Assembly: GCA_963931865.1 (NCBI GenBank)
Contig: OZ007506.1
Location: forward strand, 2,910,926 to 2,974,925
Reading direction: 5' to 3'
Length of the DNA: 64,000 nucleotides
From: Axinella damicornis
Taxonomy: Eukaryota; Porifera; Demospongiae; Axinellida; Axinellidae
Positions within the stretch are counted from its first letter, which is position 1; each line of letters opens with the position of its first letter. Under the pieces are notes generated by a model. That model was not told the DNA's origin, ran no database searches, and was given only the letters and a program-made list of their open reading frames with translations. Positions 20,527 through 30,435 of the stretch are shown here, piece by piece. Made by a program: the position numbers and the translations under genes.

Positions 20527-22423
20527 ACTACTTCACAGAACGAAGTTGATGTGAAAGTAGCTAGTTGGTTTTACGCCTGAAATACATGCTTTTATAGCAA
20601 CTTGGGCCGGATAAGAACACATTGTTTACTTTCCTCAATCTATACACAGTATACAAATATCCCATCCTTCCTATGGCCGGTGACGTAGTTCTATAGTATA
20701 GCTAGCTTTAGTCTGAGCAGCAGCTACTATCCAACGTATGAGTGTACAACTTCCACTCTCACTCAAGTGGTAGTCTCCTAAATATATTTAGGCTATAGCC
20801 ACCACCTACAGAATTCAGTAGCGACCAGATAAGTCATAATGGGAAGGATGAATGTAGCTGGTAAAGAATTAAGTAGGAGTGTGCAATATATCACAGCAGA
20901 CAGAGATTCTTCGGATCATTGTGAGCACCTTGCATGAGAAAAGTGGAAGCAAGCTTCAAGGTTGTCATGGTTCTTCACAAAGTGAGGGTAGAAGACCTTT
21001 TTTGCATATGACCCATCAAAATTGATGCCTTCATGTTTTTGCGGGATAAAGCATATTACATGAATGTATGTTGAGGGCAATCATCGAGAGCAACAAAATA
21101 ATTATGTATAGACCCCAGTATGCAAAAAGACTAACCGGTTTCGGATAGAAATTGAACGTCATCCCAAAATTGAGAAACTGTGGTCAGATTATATACTGTG
21201 TATCCAATGCACAGCGCACAGCGCCACTACAATATGTGCTGTGCGGCATTGGATACACAGTATGCTATAATCTGACCACAGTTTCTCAATTTGTTTCATG
21301 CCTGAAAGATATTCATAGGAACCTAGGGCTTTGTTTCCCTCAGTCTACACAATGTGTAGGCACAATACATATTTTCTGTGCTGATCTGACTATACATAAA
21401 CATCCTGAAGCAAATTAGCATCATCAGTCTACAATACCATAAAAGGTCAATTCCAGATTTTTGGGTAACTTAATCTACACGACATGTAGGCACAGTACAA
21501 ACAAAACTTGTGAATCAATAATTTTATGGTATTGATAATGTTTATGGTATTGATAATGTTTTATGTTTATGGAATTAAACCTTTTATGGTATTGATAATG
21601 TTCTACTTTACGTTGCACATACACAGTGTACTTAAAAATCCCTTCTGTAAAAGTGCCAATGTTCAGCCAACGTTCCATGCAGTAACTATCCCCCACCTAC
21701 ACAATTAGTGCCATTATCTTAATGACATCAACCAATATTTTTTTAGCACTGTTGCTCTTCAGTGGAACAAAAGGATGAGACACACAAGACAGTAATGACT
21801 AGAGGAGAGTTGCCTGAGTTACTATGCACATGTATCCTGCAGCATACTTTGTCATCCTGACCGGTTCATTCCTGGATCAGTGCTACATATACCTTCATGC
21901 AGAGTCCGTGTGATTTGATTCACTAACGGATTGTGTGGGTCATTCTTCACTCAATTTGTACAAGTAGAGATGTGTGTTCCACCAGCACAATTAAGAAGGT
22001 ATGTGATCCATCAAAATTTGAATTCTGCCCAAGGTTTTTATGGTGGAATTACTGAGTGAGTAAGAAAGTAATATGCAGTTACCTATAGACCCCAGACAGT
22101 TTCCAACTGTCTGAATTGGAAGAGACTCCAGACAAACATGAAAATTGATGATAATCCATTACGTGTAAATAACAACAAGTTGAGCACCCTATTTACATGT
22201 GGTTGGTTCCTGCTTTAGCATTACTCTTTGAGGTGGTACAGGAAAAGTTATTATGTAGAAACAACACATAAACCAGAATGTAGATGCATACATAGCTTTG
22301 TACATTCAGTGCATAACCAAATGAGAATAGTGATATATTATATGATACTTTAGCAACTAGTGATGATCATATAAATGTACTGCTAGCAACGCAATAGTAG
22401 CTAGCTCATAACTAACTGTTTGG
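20527..22423. other. Spacer between copies E and F
   Basis: It contains the second copy of the foldback (21168-21291), motif copies at 21345 and 21475, and two to three minisatellite units near 21525-21600. No gene was recognised. Its distal part aligns with the downstream flanks of copies C and E. Confidence 0.55.
21168..21291. repeat. Foldback element, second copy
   Basis: Same arms as at 8014-8144 (AATTGAGAAACTGTGGTCAG and its complement), with a few indels in the centre. Confidence 0.6.
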
Positions 22424-24433
22424 CTAATAAGTGGCATCTCTGTCTTGTTGGTGACCTTGATCTGATTCACTGTCACTGTAGTGCTCACCACCTGACATTG
22501 GGGCAGGGATCAGTGGTGTGTATGCCTCTGCATGAACAATCCTGTCTGGTAGTGAATCCTCCAGCAACTGCTGCTCTTCTTCTGTTGTGTTTCTGTGCAC
22601 CAGTTTGCGGTAGAGCTTTTGTGGCAGCTTCTTTCTAACAACCAACCAGTATACAATGAGCACAACAATATAGAATAGAGGCACTAAAGCTGATAGGTAA
22701 ATCATTACTATTGCTATGTGCAATAAAGTGTTCGATTTAACCAATGCAATATCAATAGAATTGGCCATAGCAGAGGAATAACAAATGATCATTGAAAGGA
22801 TCAGAAAGCTGTCAATAATGTTATGAACTGTTGATCTGTAAGGACGGAGAACAACAATTGTGATGGCAAAAACTGTAAGAATTACTGTGGCAAGTGGGTA
22901 ATAGGATATCGACCGAGTAAAAGCGTATGCTCCCATTAAAGCAATTCGTATAAGAAGATAAAGTCCTGCAAAATATCGACAGTCGTGTGTACCACTAGTT
23001 CCATTCTTGTAGCAGCCTTGAAATGAGTCCATGAACATGTGTAATGTAGCACACCTTAATCCTAGTTTATTTAGGCCCCTCTGGAAGCAGTGACATGGAT
23101 ACAGACACAAAAGCAGGAAAGGTAAAACAATGAACATCAGCAGAACCAGCAGTGCAGTGATTCCAAATGGAAGATGTTCACGGCCAAAGTATTCAGTGCT
23201 TCCATCATAAAAGAGGTACAAATTTGGAAGTGGTTTACCATCACTATCATACACAGTGGTGGGTACCAGGATGTCAATTGATACACTGAGCAGTTTTATG
23301 TATGATAGGAGAAGCAAGGTGGCAAATGCATCAACCAATGATGTTTTAATGTCCCACTGCCTTCTGAAATGAGAGAAGCAACGATGGAATGGCTTCCACA
23401 GAGATAGTACTAGCCAGCATCCGTGATCATGAAGCTCAACAAAGACATATACCACACCAAGTAGAACCAAAGGGTAAATTGCCAGGACATAGTCCAGTGC
23501 TAAAGCCTGTATGGTAGTCATTTTAGGATGCAAGCAAAATGGCGGATAAATTGTGCGGAAAAAGTCCAGGTTCCAACAGCCATAGAGGGATGACGCAATT
23601 TTACCTCCAATCACTTGTGGAAGACTTCCATGAATTGAACTTGTAAGTTAACGTATCTGTGCAGGTGCAGAATAAAACTGTGTTATCAACACAAAGCCAT
23701 TGAGCAGACCAGATGTCACACTTAACCTGAAGACTACGATGACCCCTAAGAATAGTGTGAGAGGCAGAAAGGCAACAGCGATATACCTGATCCAGTTCAT
23801 AGTGTAGTTGGAGCATTCAATGCATGCTAAGGAGTAAGAATACACAGAAGGAGCAAATCCATGTTCACATTTACCACACAACTGACCATCTCTGTGATAG
23901 TCACCACATAGGAAGGTAATGTTAACCTTGCTAGGTATAGAGTAGTATGTGCGGTCTAGAAAGCATGCGTAATAACACACCCCAACAACGTATGAAGCAG
24001 AGTCTTCATTGTATGTTATGCAATGGCAATCAAGAACTTGTAACTGAGTTTCATTGGGGCACTTCACTATCCATCCCAGCCCACTGCTACACTCACAGAT
24101 TGCACTTCCATTAGTAGTCTTCTTGGGATAAAACCACGGTTGTGGGCAGAAAAATTCCTTGTCTCTGTCTTTATGAGACTGCTGCAATGACTGCGAGTCT
24201 ACTGTTGTCAGTTCTTTGTCTCGATTGCCGGTCTTGTAAGAGGTCGGAAGTTTGATGTGATTTTGCGTAGCATCGCTTGTTTGGCTTGTCAAAGGAGTAC
24301 GGTAGCTTGTACTCTTTGGGACTGATGGCCAACTGTCTTCATTACTGCTCTCAACTGCTGCAACATTCAGAACATGTCCGCAGGTGCCATTTAACAAGTG
24401 AAGCAGCAACGCAACCAGAGGCCACAAGACCAT
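22424..24433 (-). pseudogene. Copy F: membrane-protein gene with premature stop at codon 262
   Basis: The frame starts at MVLWPL (24433) and is collinear with the intact copies, but codon 262 (23648-23650) is TAA where copies A, B, C and E have a Tyr codon (CGTTAT in copy A, CGTTAA here). After the stop, the same frame continues without further breaks to the usual tail at 22424. As read, the product is 261 residues: ectodomain of the A/C class (KCPNETQLQVLDCHC, CGKCEHGFAP) plus the first one or two membrane segments. It may be a young pseudogene, a null allele, a truncated receptor or a sequencing error. The rest of the frame shows no decay. Confidence 0.8.
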
Positions 24434-26103
24434 TTTGCTTTTGCAGATTCTGTTCAGATCAACACTACGGAGTACTGCTGTAAAGGCAGTAATGGTTTTA
24501 TGCCTGAAATACAATTTTGTTTTAGTAGAAGTGTGGGGTTAAAACTGAAAATGTTTGCCTCTCAATGTACACAACGTGTAGGCACATATAGCTACAAGCT
24601 GCTCCATGGTGTACATATATACTTTCAAAATAACTTTAAAATTCCTTTATTTTAAAAAAATCCTTTATTGGTGTTTCTCTGCCTTCGTTCCTAAATGGCT
24701 ACATGCCTGAACTATGTATACGTAGCTATGTTGTTATCATTTTCAAGATGGTTCTTGTATAGCTAGATTTGGTGAACTAATGTTGAATGGATTTGTTTAC
24801 TTTACGAAAAGTATGAGAAGGACAACAGTTCTGCAGTAAAAGAATGCATTTGGTTAGGACCATTTTGGGTTGAGAATGGACTGAAGAGGGCCTTCTCTAG
24901 ATCTGTTGGTTTTCCTTCATGAACAAAGAAAAGGAGATTTTTTTGTCCTGAGGCTTAGATGAGAAGAGAATTTATTTGTGAGTTATTTTCCTAGTATGCA
25001 AGACACCCTTCCATTGCTCAGTATATATCTTACTACAGAGCCTTAATTACAATAACACGTGTTTCTCATTATATTAACACACTACCTGGATTTATAGCAG
25101 TTGTGCCACAGTACAAACACAAGCCAGGCTGCCTTCAACAGACTAGCTACATAGTAGTGTTGGTTAGTACGATGACACCTGTGTAATGATATGAGAACGC
25201 AGGTAGCTAGGCATCAGTCAGCTGTGATAAACTCCCAGATACCGACTAGGGTATGAATACACAGGAACAACCATCTCTAAATCATGCAGTTGATTATACT
25301 GCTCTCGCAGTGGCATCTCCAGCTTGGGTGGCACTCAGGTCACATCCATATATGGCATCCTATCTTTCGTGGTCTTATTGGGGCGAGCCTGAGCGAGCCC
25401 CACATAGACGAGTTTGCTGTGAATTTTCCATATATTTCTTTATATATATATATCTATCTATCGTAAATCACTTCCTGCTCGTATTTTGCGTGTCATTGCG
25501 TCATGCGTTAATTCAAACCACAAACGAACTCACCATTGCAACGTCAACGACTTAGACACGAACCATGAACGGTCTACCTCAACAAGGATGGAGACTATAG
25601 CGCACGGTGAGGGGCTAAAGCATTTCATGAAGACGGGGAGAGTGCTTCAAGCGATCTCATGTCCTGCATGCAGAGCACATCATGGTGTGTAGCTAGCTAG
25701 CATGCATGCAGGCTTTAAGCTATAAACCATCACGGTGTGTTGGACTGCTGCTTCAGCTATTGCCAGAGGATGGGAACTTGAAGTGCATGGTGTACTTTTA
25801 GTGTCATAACTTCTGTGTCCTTATGTCATGCTATGCTCTCCGTCACATTCGGATGACATGCACTGACAGTCATGCACATGCATCTGCTCCATGTAGGAAC
25901 ACATGCTCATGCAACTGCTCCATGCACATTCGACAACTGTACTCGCTCAGGCTCGCCCCACAATGTTCTGCATTCGTCTAGTATATAGCTGTAGATATAT
26001 CTTATGACTCATACTCCTATGAATGGCCATACATGTATGGTGATGACTGATACGGTGAAGCCAGTCAGGCCACGTGTTTACACGCATGCGCAATTCGTCC
26101 AGT
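24434..26103. other. Intergenic region between the array and RPL31
   Basis: No gene was recognised. It holds the last motif copy (24567) and an inverted-repeat pair at 25379-25960. Short open frames between 25250 and 26220 show no recognisable domain. Confidence 0.5.
25379..25960. repeat. Inverted-repeat pair, possible TIR element
   Basis: TGGGGCGAGCCTGAGCGA (25379-25396) recurs inverted at 25943-25960 as a perfect 18-bp match. The sequence between has no coding capacity. CCCCACA is present just inside the left and just outside the right arm, and a similar GAGCAAGCCCCACA occurs near 58728, so the true borders are uncertain. Confidence 0.4.
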
Positions 26104-26249
26104 CTCTTTACGTTGTTTTTTCGCTGCCACGTTGTGCTGAGGTGAGTGGTTGGAAAGATCATCGTGAATCCCCTTTTCTGTGTCAAGAATACTGTACGTA
26201 TGTCCATATTGCGCAGTGGTGAGACTTTATTTTCGTTTTAGACCAACAG
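26104..26249 (+). promoter_or_regulatory. RPL31: RPL31 5'UTR region with leader intron
   Basis: A pyrimidine-rich stretch (CTCTTTACGTTGTTTTTTCGC), reminiscent of the 5'-TOP signal of ribosomal protein mRNAs, precedes a donor GAG|GTGAGT at 26142. The acceptor TTTTCGTTTTAG ends at 26241, eight bases before the ATG. This gives a non-coding first exon and a ~100-bp leader intron. The transcription start is not determined. Confidence 0.5.
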
Positions 26250-29200
26250 ATGGCGCCGAAATCTGATAAGAAGGGTAGATCTGCCTTGAAGGAGGTAGTC
26301 ACGAGAGAGTACACCATACATCTCCATAAGTACATCCATGGCGTGTAAGTTCTGTGTGCTAGGCTGTACAGGTTAGTGGGAGAACAGGTACTAACTGTCC
26401 AAGCTACAAGTAGCCCTTGGTGTGAGGCCTAGGCCCAGTGCTTGTGGTTATCCTTATTGGAGCCCACCTACACGGTGTGATCAGGCTGTGTGGTAAGTAG
26501 CAAGGGGGGTCACTCCCATAGACACTATAGTCACAGCTGTGAGTGCGGGTCAAAGCTTTGACCGCTGTTTTCGGGGTTTTGACCGTTGACCATGCCGATT
26601 TTCGTCCGTTGACCTTTGACCGATCAGCTATTTGCCTAGCCTCGATCCAGCTAGGTCTGGGAACGAGGCTACTATTTGCCCTTGTTGGGATTTCGTACTA
26701 CTTACCTGCACGTCGCCGTTGATGAAAGTTGCCGCTTTGGTTATACACCAGTTCAAGACCGATCAAACGGTACCAAAGGTGAGCCTCAGCACGGTTTCCG
26801 TGTGGCACCAGAGGTGCAACAGTACACGGGTATCACAATTTCGAGGGTACGTTGGACAGCCCAAGAATGCTTTCATCTACGGCGACTCCAGAGCAAAACG
26901 TACCACTTTGGGCATAGCTACACCGGTGAAGGCCGATCTGACGGTACAAGAGGTGAGCCCCAGAACAGTCACCAGTTTTGACGCAAAACCAGCGAAACTA
27001 CCAGCCGGCACTCTGTACATAATAAGGCGGCGCACGTTGTTGACAGTACTTTTGAGCCGCTTTGACCGTTGAATGCACCCGTTTGGGCGGCTTTGACCGT
27101 TGACTGCAATCGTTTGGGCGGCTTTGACCGTAGCCTCGAACCCAGGCGTGGAGGAGGGGGAAAAGAGCGCCTGGTATCCACTGTTTGCGCATGCGCTTAA
27201 TTTCCCGACATTCCGGGAATCCCGGATAAGACCGCATCATTCCCGTGGCTTGTTGACGTCAGATACGTGTTCGTAACCGTATCACGATCGTATTTTGTCA
27301 ATAATGGCGACTTTATTCAAGATGTAGACAAGGCTGTTTCGTACCTTCAGCGACTTCGGTGTGCAGCGATGACGCTCGAACCCGAGCAGAGGGCATCTCT
27401 GAAGTGAGCATACGAAGAGACTCTGTCTACGCACTGGTTTTGGTAAGTCATTTGTGTTATACCGTTCGTGTTTGATGTGAAGCTTGCCCGAGATGACAGC
27501 GTAGTCATTGTAGTCTCATCCCTCATGGCACTGATGACAGACCAAGTTCCAAACGTGAGAGTCAAAGCTGCGATCATGTCTTCGTGGTTTCGTTGTGTGG
27601 TATAGACGTCATTGTTTACACTTGGATAGTTTTGCGATGTCATCTGCATAAATCCACGTGGTTTTATGTAATAATTAAGCGCATGCGCAAACAGTGGATA
27701 CCAGGCGCTCTTTTCCCCCTCCTCCGCGCCTGGGTTCGAGGCTACTTTGACCGTTGACCATTGATTGACTGCGGTCGCAGCTGTGACTATAAGGTCTATG
27801 AGCCTTGAGTAGCCTCGTTCCCAGGCCTGAGAGAGGGAGGAGGAAAGGATCTGCTACTTGACGTCATGAGTTACAAACGTAAATCGAACGTCCGTGGTGC
27901 CGGTGGAAATCCACCGCAATAAGCATGTGTGCAAACAGTGGATACCAGGCCCTTTCTCCTCCCTCTCGGGCCTGGGAACGAGGCTAGAGTGGTAGTATAG
28001 TGTACATAGAGTGTGTGTGCATGGTTTAGTCATTCCAGATCAGTTGTGGGAATGGCAGGGTCGATACTCTGAGCTGGAGGGGTACTGTGGTGGCCACCCT
28101 CGTTTCTGCGTCTTTTACTCTCGGTGTGGCTCTCTTCTGGCCGTAGCCTCATTCCTAGGGGCTCAGTAATTGGGGAGAAGAGCGCCTGGTATCCACCGTT
28201 TGCGCATGCGCGGCTCCCCAGGTTTTTGTGGGGAACTTGGAAACTACTAGTCCGTGTTGCACGACCGTACATTACTGAAACACGGGAGTCGTTTACACCT
28301 ACTGTACAAGACGCAGGTCTGTTCAACCAAGCCGTGCCGTAGCCTTGTTCCCAGGCCTCTACACCCAGCTTTTGTCGTACTGCTTTTGTCGCTTGCAGTA
28401 CGAAAAGCGCGCTTTTTGTACTGCTAGCGTGTAGATGCCTGGGAACGAGGCTAGCCATGCTGTACGCCTTCGTTCAGGTCGGAAAGCCAGGAACGGTGCT
28501 GAGGACGAACAACTGACAGCAATACAATACGTACATAATGGCATGAATGTGTTGATATGGTTAAATACTGCCAGGTACCGGGTCTGTATTGTACTTCGTG
28601 TCCACTTCAGAAAGGCAGAAGCGGCCGGCGTATCACCGTCCCCAGACTTCGAAACCATGGCCTCGCATGATGCTGGAGTCGTATATTTTACCAAATATTT
28701 GTCCGTGTTATTTCAGCTTACGTATCTCGATGAATTATGTGGAGAATGTAACGGAACTGCTCACGCATGCGTGAACAGTGGATACCAGGCACTCTTCTCC
28801 CCAATTACCAAGCGCCAGGGGACGAGGCTATTCTGGCCGTTGCCCTGTCTTTGTAGCTGATGACGAGCCCTACAACTGCCAAAAGCTTCAGTAACAGCGA
28901 GGGCAGCAAAGTCCAAACGCCCAGCTTTTGTCACTTGCAAAAGCGGGGGGAAGAAGTGATCCGTACCGCAACCATCATAAAGCGTCATCCTTTCAAGCCC
29001 ACCATGCTGATTTGTCTCGTTTCTGCAGTAGGAGTGGAAATATCCATGACAAACAGCTCTACACCAATTTCCATAGAGTGGGACTCACCCTGCATTTTAT
29101 TATGCTCTGTTATTTTCCTATTTCCTGATGCAGTGGATTTAAGAGGCGAGCTCCCCGTGCCATCAAAGCCATCAAAAAGTTTGCATTTAAGCAGATGAGG

Positions 29201-30400
29201 ACTCCTGATGTCCGCATTGACACCAAGCTGAACAAAGCTGTGTGGGCAAGAGGTGTCAGGTATGTATTGGGCCTGAGATGTGTTTAGACAGTACCGATGC
29301 CACTAGTTTATAGGCAGTGTAGGAATACTACTAATTTTAAAAAAGCAGTGTACAAATTATTCCATCCTCTAACAATAGCTTAGTGTCTTACACCTCCAAA
29401 GGGATTTCATAGCAACATTCAACGGCATTCAAGAGTTTTGTGGCGTGTGTCATGAACAACATTCATCGGTCTGAAAATATTTCATGGGGTATGAAATATT
29501 CTCGTGGACAACATTCATGGGTCTGAAATGTTCCATGGGGTATGGTCATGGCAACATTCATAGGACTAAATATTTCATTGAGCATGAAGCATTTTCATGG
29601 CAACCAGATATGCTATCTTTAGAACACATACCTATTTTTAGTATAGAGAGGAGGTTGGACACAGTCATGTGACATGCGTACGCAACGAATTTGTACGGAG
29701 GTTTACTGTAGTGAAGTGTTCTCGGTGGTGTTTATGAGTATCTCAACAAAATTGTGGAGTAGATTCCAAATACATGGAAATCACGCCGCTCAAACGCAGC
29801 GCGTAATCACACTTGCAGAAATGTGTCAACCTCATCTGAGAAAGTATATATCTCACTCAAGAACGCAGAAATTAAGACCTCCACTCTCTACCTGCAAACA
29901 GCCTGGACACACAGAACACACAGAACACACACAAGACAAAAACAAAAACAAAAACAAAAACAAAAACAAAGAGCAACAAACGAGACCAGGAAGGAAACGC
30001 TGTAATTTGCCTCCTCGGTAACGATAGCACTGACCTGCCGTTCTTTTTCCTCCCAGGAATGTTCCTGTTCGGATCCGGGTGCGCTGTCATAGGAAGAGAA
30101 ACGAGGACGAAGACTCTCCCCACAAGTTCTACACTCTTGTCACACACATACCTATTGGATCATTCAAAGGTTAGTGTGTTACTAATGGTTCATGCGTGTT
30201 ATTTGTTATTTTCTTGTACATGATTCTGTGTTCTTGACCTGGCATTATGTATTCTCGGGGTTTTCCATGCATGTATGTCGAGTTGTGTCACCTCTACCCA
30301 TAGCTAGTGCTGGGCAAGAGCTCGTAGACAGTTGTGGGTGCTGTATGTGGACAATCTGGGTCAGATGCTAATCCAGCCTATTTACATACTGTCAACCCAT

Positions 30401-30435
<35 letters not shown>

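Larger units (their letters stand above)
26510..27808. mobile_element. ~1.3-kb inverted-repeat element in RPL31 intron 1, with nested insertions
   Basis: The left end CATAGACACTATAGTCACAG (from 26517) recurs inverted near 27785-27805, about 30 bp with mismatches. Inside each end are repeats of TTTGACCGTTGACC on the left (26551-26620) and on the right (27055-27130, 27745-27770). The centre has a ~70-bp direct duplication (about 26728 and 26902). Two Mutator-like elements (26637-26671 and 27131-27744) are nested in it and interrupt its repeats. Confidence 0.5.

Noticed and set aside
26632..27072. 146-codon plus-strand frame in RPL31 intron 1
   Set aside because: It runs through a micro-MITE and repeated transposon sequence, has no recognisable domain and lies wholly in an intron.
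28855..29010. Possible box C/D snoRNA in RPL31 intron 1 (CTGATGAC near 28857)
   Set aside because: No CTGA D box at suitable distance and no terminal stem; the C-box-like word alone is not enough.
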